This document shows positions 1 to 6,303 of a stretch of DNA of 18,389 nt, piece after piece; the stretch's first letter is position 1, and the number at the start of each line of letters is the position of its first letter. Below the pieces are notes generated by a model, which was not told the origin of the DNA, made no database searches, and worked only from the letters and a program-made list of their open reading frames with translations. This DNA comes from TMED23 sp913054205 (GTDB taxonomy: Bacteria > Pseudomonadota > Alphaproteobacteria > Rhodospirillales > UBA2165), in contig JAYGEG010000203.1 of the NCBI GenBank assembly GCA_046582495.1, forward strand, positions 1 through 18,389, read 5' to 3'. Made by a program: the position numbers and the translations under genes.

Positions 1-102
1 ATCTATGGATTTTTAACCGACGACATTCCGCTAATTGCCGCAAATGGCGTAACTCTTTTCTTCGCAGGCACTATTTTAGTTTTCAAAATTCGCTATAAAT
101 AG
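1..102 (+). CDS. SemiSWEET/PQ-loop sugar transporter, C-terminal fragment (5' end outside window)
   Basis: The open frame from base 1 encodes 33 residues ending in TAG at 100-102. The reading YGFLTDDIPLIAANGVTL followed by a hydrophobic stretch and the basic end KIRYK resembles the last transmembrane helix of bacterial SemiSWEET (MtN3/PQ-loop) transporters, which end in a similar pattern of Y-G, a short polar loop, D-x-P-L-I-x-A-N and a helix. In that family a roughly 90-residue three-helix protein dimerises to move sugars across the inner membrane. Only the third helix is visible here, so family membership rests on a short stretch. The cyclase gene starts 29 bases downstream on the same strand, so co-transcription is possible. 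Confidence 0.6.
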   Translation: MYGFLTDDIPLIAANGVTLFFAGTILVFKIRYK

Positions 103-131
103 TCGCAGGGGAAAAATAGGGGAACACACAT

Positions 132-1352
132 TTGCTAAAAGATTTATTCATCTGGATTGCCCGCGTTGGCGCTAACTCGGCTGACGAGGACGACATCGCC
201 CTTAAAAAATCGCTTTTGATGGTCTGTTCTCTGCCGTTCGCCATTGCCGGTTTTGCCTGGGGTATTATGTATTACAACTTCGATGAGCCCTTGGCCGCAG
301 CAATACCGTTCATCTACGGCATTATATCCTTGCTCAGCATTCTACATTTCGGCCTAACGCGCCGCTTTCAATTTTTTCGGTTCAGCCAACTCACCTTAAT
401 ATTAATGCTGCCATTTTTGCTCATGCAGGCATTGGGCGGCTATATCAGTGGCAGCGCGGTCATCATGTGGGCCGTCATTTGTCCGTTGGGAGCCATGCTG
501 TTTGACGAACCACGCCGTGCGCTACATTGGTTTAGCGCTTTTCTGGCGCTCGTCGTGCTGAGTGGATTTTTAGAATTCAAAATTGATACGACGAATAATC
601 TCTCGCCCGATCTTGTGATTTTCTTTTTTGCCCTCAACTTGGCCGGCATCGGCTCCATCATCTTCATTATGGTTTTTTACTTCGTCAGCCAAAAAAACCA
701 GTTCCAAGAGAAAGCAGATAGCTTGCTGTTGAACATTCTACCCAAAGCAATTGTCGCGACACTTAAAGATGAGCATCAAACCGTCGCCGATCATTATGAG
801 GCTTCGAGCATCTTATTCTGCGACATCGTCGGCTCAACGCCGCTATTTGCCGAAATGAGGCCCGCGGATGTTGTCGATTGGCTCAACGAAGTATTCTCGA
901 TGTTTGACCAATTGGTCGAAAAATACGGCGTCGAAAAAATACGCACCATCGGCGACAATTACATGGTGGCATCCGGCGTACCGACGCCGAGAGAGGATCA
1001 TGCGCAAGCGATCACTTCCCTGGCACTTGAAATATTGAACGGTTTGGAAGATTTGCCAGAAAGAAACGGCAAACGCCTCGACTTTCGCCTTGGCATCAAT
1101 TCCGGTCCTGTTGTTGCTGGTGTGATCGGCAAATCAAAGTTTCAATACGATGTCTGAGGTGATACGGTAAATGTCGCAAGCCGAATGGAATCTCATGGGG
1201 AAACCGGGAAAATCCAAATCTCGGCGAGCACGTATGAATTGATCAAAGACGATTTTGAATGCGAACACCGCGGTGTAATCCAGATCAAAGGCAAAGAAGA
1301 AGCCGAAACCTGGTTTGTCATAAAATCAAATTACAATTTTGCTATCCAATAA
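132..1352 (+). pseudogene. Membrane-anchored class III adenylate/guanylate cyclase, interrupted by in-frame TGA
   Basis: The frame opens at TTG 132, preceded by AGGGG at 118-122. The first ~200 residues hold about six hydrophobic segments and then a class III nucleotide cyclase domain. Seen motifs are FCDIVGST (metal Asp at residue 231) and TIGDNYM (second metal Asp at 275). The sequence then runs to KFQYDV and hits TGA at 1155-1157. In the same frame, without any shift, it continues GDTVNVASRMES through KGKEEAETWFVI and ends at TAA 1350-1352. The family motif is YDVWGDTVNxASRM, so the TGA replaces a conserved Trp codon by one base. The part beyond the stop carries the Asn and Arg used in transition-state stabilisation, so the 341-residue product should be inactive. 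Full length would be 406 codons, normal for the family. The damage could be a real nonsense mutation or a base error. The cyclase product would have made cAMP or cGMP as a second messenger at the inner membrane. Confidence 0.85.
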
Positions 1353-1363
1353 AGGAAAAAAAA

Positions 1364-1612
1364 TTGCTAAAGCCAATAACTATAAATATTGACGACATTT
1401 ATGTGCCAGCAGATCGGCGCAAAGAGCTCGATCCAAAAAAAGTGGAAACTGCCGCGGAAGAGATTCTAGAGGAAAGCGAGGAACAGCCTATCATGGTTCG
1501 AAAAGGTAAAGGGCGTTACGTTCTGACAAGAGGCATCCATCGTTTGGAGGCCCGAAAGGCGCTCGGCGAGGACACAATCCAAGTCTTCATCGTCGGCGCG
1601 AAATTGCATTAA
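1364..1612 (+). CDS. Stand-alone ParB/sulfiredoxin-like N-terminal domain protein
   Basis: This 82-residue protein starts at TTG 1364, chosen because AAAGGA (1351-1356) sits just upstream and because an earlier in-frame ATG would overlap the cyclase C-terminus with no sign of conserved protein. The sequence has an N-terminal strand with IDDIYVP, a segment of acidic helix, and then VLTRGIHRLEARKALG. The pattern G-x-H-R-L-x-A-x-x-x-L-G is the typical box II of the ParB N-terminal (nuclease-like, CTP-binding) fold. There is no helix-turn-helix or dimerisation domain, so it is not a chromosome-partition ParB. It begins 11 bases after the cyclase stop and is probably translated from the same message. 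Its function is unknown; small single-domain ParB-like proteins occur as accessory genes. Confidence 0.7.
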   Translation: MLKPITINIDDIYVPADRRKELDPKKVETAAEEILEESEEQPIMVRKGKGRYVLTRGIHRLEARKALGEDTIQVFIVGAKLH

Positions 1613-1619
1613 TGCCTTA

Positions 1620-1638
1620 AAGCCAAAGACATTGGCTT
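1620..1638. terminator. Hairpin between convergent genes, possible bidirectional terminator
   Basis: AAGCCAA (1620-1626) pairs perfectly with TTGGCTT (1632-1638) around the 5-base loop AGACA. It lies in the 44-base gap between the ParB-like gene and the convergent receiver gene. No clean T-run follows on either strand, so termination is inferred from position. Confidence 0.4.
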
Positions 1639-1656
1639 GTATTGAAATAAACTCAA

Positions 1657-1986
1657 CTATTGTAAGTATTTTTCGATGGCTTTGAGCAACTCAGGAACCA
1701 TAATCGGTTTTGTTATGTATTCTTCAAACCCAGCTTTCATACCCCGCTCGATTTCATCTGGCATAGCCGCCGAAGTAAGCGCAATGACGGGAATTTGAGA
1801 AGTTTCGCTTGATCCCCGAATTTCATTCATGGCTTCCACACCGTCCATGTCGGGCAGATTAATGTCCATAAGCACAAGATCGGGAAGCCTTTCTGCAGTC
1901 AGAATAATGCCTTGTTCCGCATCGGGCACCGAAATCATATCTAAGTTTGGGATGTATAAAACTCTATATTTCATATTGTCCAACAA
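1657..1986 (-). CDS. Response-regulator receiver domain, internally deleted (no acidic pocket)
   Basis: Residues from PNLDMISVPDAEQGI onward are a standard receiver of the type found in hybrid kinases: PDLVLMDINLPDMDG has the phospho-acceptor Asp, IPVIALTSAAM the switch Thr/Ser, and YITKP the conserved Lys. The N-terminal part is abnormal. The product reads KYRVLYI, which is strand beta-1, and then jumps straight to PNLDMIS, which belongs to the end of helix alpha-1 and beta-2. The E-D-N acidic loop and about 20 residues of helix alpha-1 are absent. The likely start is TTG 1986, 7 bases after AGGGGGA (1994-2000). ATG 1974 and TTG 2025 are alternatives. Without the acidic pair it cannot bind Mg2+ in the normal way, so it is probably inactive even though the frame is open. 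No output domain is present. It points toward the cyclase/ParB pair and starts about 210 bases from the next operon. Confidence 0.75.
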   Translation of the reverse strand: MLDNMKYRVLYIPNLDMISVPDAEQGIILTAERLPDLVLMDINLPDMDGVEAMNEIRGSSETSQIPVIALTSAAMPDEIERGMKAGFEEYITKPIMVPELLKAIEKYLQ

Positions 1987-2056
1987 ACAAAAATCCCCCT
2001 GCTTTAACTCGGGAGCATTTACCAATAAAACTGATTTATATTAGAGATTGTGCACA

Positions 2057-2156
2057 ATTGAAATAATTCAATAGAGCATGATAGAACCTTGATTGTAAAA
2101 GAATTTTTTCAATCTATTAGCGGTTGAATATGTTACATTAAACATTGCAATTCAAC
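2057..2156. promoter_or_regulatory. Inverted-repeat cluster upstream of the ligase-oxygenase operon
   Basis: The gap between the receiver gene and the operon holds ATTGAA-ATAA-TTCAAT (2057-2072), an imperfect AT-rich hairpin (2091-2114) with GATTG/CAATC ends, and GTTGAAT (2123-2129) mirrored by ATTCAAC (2150-2156). All share a TTGAAT-type half-site. They may be operator sites for the operon starting at 2199. No regulator can be named, and in AT-rich DNA such matches can arise by chance. Confidence 0.25.
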
Positions 2157-2198
2157 TTTAGGGTCGAAACATTTGCGTTCTGGCGATAATACTTATCC

Positions 2199-3701
2199 AT
2201 GACTGTAGCGAACTATATTCAGCGGCATGGATTGTGGAGCACGGATGAGTCTCGGCTGGCCGAGGACCTCCGACGCCGGGTCGAGCTTGAAGACCTCAGC
2301 CTGATCCGCCTCGCCTGGGCTGATCCCCATGGTGCCGTCAGGACCAAAGAAGTGACCGTGCCGGTTTTTTTGGACGTTCTCGACAACGGCTACAATATTA
2401 ACGTCGCAACCACGACTCTCGATGGGGCTGGAGGCCGCGTGTTCACCTCCTTCGTTAAAGGCGGCGGCATGGGATTGGATGAGATGACCGGCTCGCCAAA
2501 TTTGACGATTGTGCCGGACCCTCAGACCTTTCGTGTTTTGCCTTGGGCAAAAGGTGTTGGCTGGGTTTTGTGCAACGAGTATTTCGACAACGGCACACCG
2601 TTCCACTTTTCGACCCGTCTGCTTTTAAAGCGCCAGCTTAAACGCCTGGAAGAGCGCAAACTCACTCACATCATCGGACTTGAAATTGAATGGTATCTCT
2701 CGCGCATTACGCAAGATCACTTAACGCCGGAGAATGTCGGCCAGCCGGGCATCCGCGGCAAACCGATTGAAACTGAAACTATCGAAACCGCACCAATCGA
2801 GCCCGGCTATGCCTATCACTCAGAAACCAATCTCGACATCATGCAGCCAGTTTTAAGCGAGCTCGCTTCTGTCTATCAAGCGCTCGGCCTGCCGCTGCGC
2901 TCCATCGAAAATGAATGGGGTCCAGGCCAGGTTGAATGCACCTTTACCGCCAGCGATGCCCTGCAAGCCGCCGATGATTATGTCTTGTTCCGAACCGCTA
3001 CCCGCCAAGTTTGCCGCCGCTCGGGCCATTTCGCCACCTTCATGTGCCGCCCAGCGTTTCCCGGTCACTATTCAAGCGGCTGGCATCTTCATCAATCGGT
3101 GGTCGATAAGACCGGCAAGAACATGTTTATCCCAGAAAATGACGAACATTTTCTTTCCGATTTCGGCCAGAACTTCCTTGCAGGATTAATGGTGCACGCG
3201 GTTTCAGCGACTATATTTGCAACGCCGACCGTCAATGGCTATCGGCGGTTCCAGCCGAACTCTTTGGCCCCTGATCGGGTAAGCTGGGGACATGATCATC
3301 GCGGCACGTTGATGCGTATCTTGGGCGGCGTCGATGATGCAGCGACCCGTATTGAAAACCGCGCTGGGGAGCCCGCAGCAAATCCCTACCTTTTCATAGC
3401 CTCTCAAATCGCTGCTGGTTTGGACGGCATCGACAACCAAACAATGCTCGGCCCCGCCGATGACAATCCCTATGAGGCGGACCGCCCTCTCCTGCCAACC
3501 AATCTCGGAGATGCGCTCGGCGCACTCGAAAAAAGCCAATTGTTCAAAGACCAATTTGGTGATTTGTTTGTCGACTATTATGGCAAGCTGAAATCAGCAG
3601 AGCTCAATCGCTTCCAAGATTATCTTGATGACAACGCGCTTGAGGACAAACCCGCCGACGTGACACAATGGGAACAGAACGAGTATTATGACTTCTTCTG
3701 A
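2199..3701 (+). CDS. Glutamine synthetase-family ligase (gamma-glutamyl-amine/anilide synthetase type)
   Basis: A 500-residue protein of the glutamine synthetase superfamily. Visible motifs are the metal-site GLEIEW (161-165), NEWGPGQVE (238-246), GWHLHQS (294-300, His metal and ATP-site region), the loop PNSLAPDR (353-360), and TRIENRAGEPAANPYL (383-398), matching the R-E-x-R...ANPYL end of the active site. The NEWGPGQ and GEPAANPYL variants and the length fit the PuuA/AtdA1/TdnQ-like branch, which joins glutamate to an amine other than ammonia with ATP, rather than housekeeping GlnA. Its stop TGA is directly followed by the start region of the oxygenase alpha gene, so the two are translationally linked. 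In aniline degradation the same pairing (AtdA1 or TdnQ with a dioxygenase) makes gamma-glutamylanilide as the oxygenase substrate. Here the substrate is unknown, and no GATase-type amidase lies beside it. Confidence 0.85.
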   Translation: MTVANYIQRHGLWSTDESRLAEDLRRRVELEDLSLIRLAWADPHGAVRTKEVTVPVFLDVLDNGYNINVATTTLDGAGGRVFTSFVKGGGMGLDEMTGSPNLTIVPDPQTFRVLPWAKGVGWVLCNEYFDNGTPFHFSTRLLLKRQLKRLEERKLTHIIGLEIEWYLSRITQDHLTPENVGQPGIRGKPIETETIETAPIEPGYAYHSETNLDIMQPVLSELASVYQALGLPLRSIENEWGPGQVECTFTASDALQAADDYVLFRTATRQVCRRSGHFATFMCRPAFPGHYSSGWHLHQSVVDKTGKNMFIPENDEHFLSDFGQNFLAGLMVHAVSATIFATPTVNGYRRFQPNSLAPDRVSWGHDHRGTLMRILGGVDDAATRIENRAGEPAANPYLFIASQIAAGLDGIDNQTMLGPADDNPYEADRPLLPTNLGDALGALEKSQLFKDQFGDLFVDYYGKLKSAELNRFQDYLDDNALEDKPADVTQWEQNEYYDFF

Positions 3702-3710
3702 GTGCAAAAT

Positions 3711-5039
3711 ATGATCGACTACGATGCATTAATCCATGAAGACCGGGTTCATCGCCACCTTTATACCGAGGAAGCGATTTTCCAGGAAGAAATGCGCAAA
3801 ATATTCGGCGCGGTCTGGGTCTATCTCGGTCATGAAAGTCAAATCCCCAACAATGATGATTTCATAACCTCGAAGCTCGGTCTCAGGCCGATCATTGTAT
3901 TGCGCGATTCCACTGGAAAATTCAGAGCTCTCTATAATCGCTGCACGCACCGGGGAGCGACGATCTGCCGCAAAGAAAGCGGCTCAACCAAAGCCTTTGC
4001 CTGCCCCTATCACGGCTGGACCTATTTAAATTCGGGAAAGCTTCAAGGTGTTCCCTGGCCAGAAGGTTACGCTGATGATTTCTCGGATGCGAAGTTTAAT
4101 CTGGCACAGGTGCCGCGCGTCTCCTCCTATCGTGGTTTTATATTTGGCACGCTAAATCTGGATGCACCGAACTTGAAAGACTATCTCGGCCCCGCCAAAA
4201 CACCGATTGATCAATGGCTCGACCGTCATCCCGGCAGCAAGGTTAAAGTCTCTAATGCCAATCGGCTCAAATTCAACGGCAATTGGAAGCTCGCTTATGA
4301 CAATTCAGCCGATGGCTACCATGTTGTCTTTTCACACCGCTCGCTATTGGCGATGGAGAACCGCCTGTTGAGCGAAGATCAGAAAGGCATGTCTTTCTAC
4401 AAAGATAAACCCGACGATGCGCCGATGTATGTGCAGTATTTTGGCAATGGCCATCACTTTAAAGACAAGCGCCCCAATATCGAACAACGTCCGGGGGCCC
4501 TTTGGGAAATTGAAGGCTCCCATCCCGGCATGGAAGGCTATGAAGAAAGCATCCGAGAACGCTTAGGAGATAAAGCTGATCGCATTTTGGATATCGCGGC
4601 ATCCGAGCCGGTCAACATCAACATTTTTCCGAACCTACTGATCCTCGGCAATCACATTCAGGTTTTGCAGCCGGTGTCTCTCACCGAAACTGACACAACC
4701 TGGTACGGCACAGCCGTCATCGATGATGACGATGAGCTTGAAGGCACGGTTGATGACGTCAACGCGATCCGCATGCGCACGCAAGAAGGTTTCCCCAATT
4801 TTGGCGAAGTAGATGATCTGATGAACTTTGAGCAAATTCAGGCTGGTCTCGCGGCGGAAGAAGACGAGTGGATTTATATGCACCGCGGCCTAGGCGTTGA
4901 GGGCAGGATCAGCGTCGATGAAAATGGTGTTTTCACCGCCCCGGCAACAGATGAAATTTTCATGCGCGAATATATGAAAGAATACAAACGTCTGATGCAG
5001 GCCGAGCCGAACCTCACTGTTGAACGGGAGGTCAAATAA
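3711..5039 (+). CDS. Ring-hydroxylating dioxygenase, alpha (Rieske) subunit
   Basis: A typical alpha subunit of about 442 residues. ATG 3711 is preferred because it gives the usual start MIDYDALI; GTG 3702, abutting the previous stop, is possible. Positions below count from 3702. The Rieske 2Fe-2S ligands are C81-x-H83 (CTHRGA) and C101-x2-H104 (CPYHGW). The mononuclear iron site shows DGYHVVFSH with D204, H207 and H212, and a carboxylate in VDDLMNFEQIQ (D371/D372). The Asp bridging Rieske and catalytic centres of neighbouring subunits fits D204. The family inserts both oxygen atoms of O2 into aromatic substrates using NAD(P)H delivered through a reductase with or without a ferredoxin. It is second in the operon and overlaps the upstream region of the beta gene by only a few bases. 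No reductase gene follows, so electrons must come from a partner encoded elsewhere. Confidence 0.93.
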   Translation: MIDYDALIHEDRVHRHLYTEEAIFQEEMRKIFGAVWVYLGHESQIPNNDDFITSKLGLRPIIVLRDSTGKFRALYNRCTHRGATICRKESGSTKAFACPYHGWTYLNSGKLQGVPWPEGYADDFSDAKFNLAQVPRVSSYRGFIFGTLNLDAPNLKDYLGPAKTPIDQWLDRHPGSKVKVSNANRLKFNGNWKLAYDNSADGYHVVFSHRSLLAMENRLLSEDQKGMSFYKDKPDDAPMYVQYFGNGHHFKDKRPNIEQRPGALWEIEGSHPGMEGYEESIRERLGDKADRILDIAASEPVNINIFPNLLILGNHIQVLQPVSLTETDTTWYGTAVIDDDDELEGTVDDVNAIRMRTQEGFPNFGEVDDLMNFEQIQAGLAAEEDEWIYMHRGLGVEGRISVDENGVFTAPATDEIFMREYMKEYKRLMQAEPNLTVEREVK

Positions 5040-5046
5040 TATTGTC

Positions 5047-5628
5047 ATGAGCCACGATCCCTCCAAAACCTCGCATTATATAAATGATCAGTTTTATCAG
5101 AATCTTGTCACCAATTTTACCGATTGGCAGACCGAGGATTTGGAGATCAGCGACCTTAATTTACGAGAATCATGCCGCCGCTTGCTCGAAAAAGAGGCGC
5201 GGCTATTAGACAGCAACCAGCTTGACGATTGGCTCCAGCTATTTGCGCCGGAATGTCTCTACTGGGTGCCTGCATCGCTGGATGGCGGGGACCCCAGAAA
5301 AGAAGTTGCCGTCGCCTTCGATGATCGCCGCCGCCTTGAGGACAGAGTATTCAGGTTGCAAAATGAATATGCCTGGTCACAGCAACCGAGATCGCGGACC
5401 TCCAGGATTGTCTCGAATGTGACGGTTTTTGCTACAGATCAGGCCGACATATATATGACGCGATCAAATTTCTTCACCTCAGAATTCCAAGCCGGTGACA
5501 AACGAAGCTATGCCGGCTGGACCGGTCACCGCTTACGAGATACTGGCGGCGATTGGGAGATTCTGGTCAAACAGGTAAATTTAATCGACTGCGATCAAAA
5601 CCTCCGCAATCCCAGTATCACCTTATGA
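5047..5628 (+). CDS. Ring-hydroxylating dioxygenase, beta subunit
   Basis: A 193-residue protein of the aromatic-ring-hydroxylating beta family, with an NTF2/SnoaL-like fold. It shows the characteristic order EKEARLLDSNQLDDWL, FAPECLYWVPA, RRRLEDRVFRL, SRTSRIVSNV, and a final GDWEILVKQVNLID. The beta subunit is structural in the alpha3-beta3 complex and has no cofactor. ATG 5047 is taken as start; GGGAGG lies at 5026-5031 inside the end of the alpha gene, a rather long 15-base spacing. An in-frame TTG at 5020 would overlap alpha and lacks a well-placed binding site. It is the last gene of the operon and ends 10 bases from the convergent membrane-protein gene, leaving no room for a separate terminator. 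Confidence 0.9.
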   Translation: MSHDPSKTSHYINDQFYQNLVTNFTDWQTEDLEISDLNLRESCRRLLEKEARLLDSNQLDDWLQLFAPECLYWVPASLDGGDPRKEVAVAFDDRRRLEDRVFRLQNEYAWSQQPRSRTSRIVSNVTVFATDQADIYMTRSNFFTSEFQAGDKRSYAGWTGHRLRDTGGDWEILVKQVNLIDCDQNLRNPSITL

Positions 5629-5638
5629 GCATTACACT

Positions 5639-5917
5639 TTAGTGGTGAAGAATTTTTTGCTTCCATTTTAAAAGCCATTGCCTTGCAGGGCGACGAAACG
5701 CCGGGATATCCAAGGCAATCAACAACAAGCCTACCGGAAACATCCACAGACCGAGGATCGGTAAAAACCAAAAAACGCCGCCGATTAGAAAAAGAACGCC
5801 GACCAATGATCTTACGCCGGATTTGAGCTTTCGCGTGCCGAAATAATTCGCCAGACGCAGCAGGCGTAAAGCTATTTTTTGCAAATCGGAGGTGGTTGTT
5901 GAATTGGTATTTGTCAC
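5639..5917 (-). CDS. Small inner-membrane protein with hydrophobic hairpin (function unknown)
   Basis: A 92-residue protein starting at GTG 5917. It has a polar, Thr/Ser-rich N-terminus, a basic segment (LANYFGTRKLKSG), then two close hydrophobic segments, VRSLVGVLFLIGGVFWFLPI and LWMFPVGLLLIALDIPAF, and a basic C-terminal tail RRPARQWLLKWKQK. The turn FLPILGLWMFPVG and the ALDIP-RRP end recall small PGPGW-like putative transmembrane proteins, but I cannot assign a function. The positive-inside rule puts both ends in the cytoplasm. It begins only 8 bases after the stop of the SelW-like gene, with no clear ribosome-binding site, so it is probably translationally coupled to it. Confidence 0.7.
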   Translation of the reverse strand: MTNTNSTTTSDLQKIALRLLRLANYFGTRKLKSGVRSLVGVLFLIGGVFWFLPILGLWMFPVGLLLIALDIPAFRRPARQWLLKWKQKILHH

Positions 5918-5925
5918 GAGCGAAT

Positions 5926-6141
5926 TTACGATCCCAGAGTCTGGAGTTCTTCATCGGAGGGAAAGCGCCGCTCTTGACGCTTTGAAAACACAAGCTGGCC
6001 GTCCCGCATTATTTCAAATACCCCGCCGCCGCCCGCGATCAATTCGACTTCGGCTTGGTAAAGCTCAATTAGATAGTCCCTCACACGGAGGGCGCGCGGT
6101 TTGTAATTTCACTGAGCGCAATATTCGATAGAAATTTTCAA
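5926..6141 (-). CDS. SelW/Rdx-family selenoprotein, in-frame UGA read as selenocysteine
   Basis: Read on the minus strand from TTG 6141, a 71-residue frame runs to TAA at 5926-5928 if the TGA at codon 11 (6111-6109) is read through. It reads KISIEYCAQ, then UGA, then NYKPRALRV, followed by DYLIELY, VELIAGGGGVFEI, DGQLVFSKR and RRFPSDEEL. This is the whole Rdx/SelW fold: first strand, CxxU loop, helix, strand, G-G-x-F-E-I strand, D-G-x-L-V-x-S-K hairpin and closing P-x-x-E-E-L helix. In family members the UGA position is Cys or Sec. Conservation continues unbroken on both sides in one frame, which argues against a pseudogene. A SECIS-like hairpin follows the UGA. SelW-type proteins are small thioredoxin-fold thiol/selenol oxidoreductases of the cytoplasm; the substrate is not settled. 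TTG is the only plausible start because TAA lies seven codons upstream; a weak GGA precedes it by 9 bases. It leads an operon with the 5639-5917 membrane protein. Confidence 0.85.
6078..6108 (-). promoter_or_regulatory. Bacterial SECIS-like hairpin just after the UGA
   Basis: On the minus-strand message CCCTC (6092-6088) pairs with GAGGG (6082-6078) around the loop CGTGT (6087-6083). The loop begins 21 nt after the UGA, and its second base is G. Known bacterial SECIS elements lie inside the coding region close downstream of the UGA, with a short stem, a small apical loop and a G among its first two bases, contacted by SelB. All of these hold here. The lower stem is weak (G-A mismatch directly below). 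Confidence 0.7.
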
Positions 6142-6303
6142 TTCAGGGATTCCAAGTGGTTAATGCCAAACACGTTTTTGTTAATACAGCGTATTTGATT
6201 AATGGTCGCTTTTGTACCATATATCTCGATATTGGTTTGTTTCCAGCTTTCATGGTAAAATAAACCATCAATTTACCGGCATTTGAACGAGCGGAATTGA
6301 AGA

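Noticed and set aside
1155..1157. UGA in the cyclase as a second selenocysteine codon
   Set aside because: The position is a conserved Trp, not Cys, and I see no hairpin of SECIS form within about 40 bases downstream. A nonsense mutation explains it better.
1259..1363. Longer N-terminus for the ParB-like protein from ATG 1259
   Set aside because: These 35 codons lie inside the cyclase C-terminal coding sequence in another frame; TTG 1364 has its own binding site.
5595..5993. 132-codon minus-strand frame across the membrane gene and SelW-like gene
   Set aside because: It is out of frame with two better supported genes and has no protein-like pattern.
1155..6111. Genome-wide reassignment of UGA to Trp
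   Set aside because: The ligase gene (stop 3699-3701) and gltD (stop 15955-15957) end at TGA exactly where the families end, and Trp is coded by TGG throughout.
5892..6131. 79-codon plus-strand frame opposite the SelW-like gene
   Set aside because: Arg/Pro-rich antisense shadow of the selenoprotein frame; no family resemblance.
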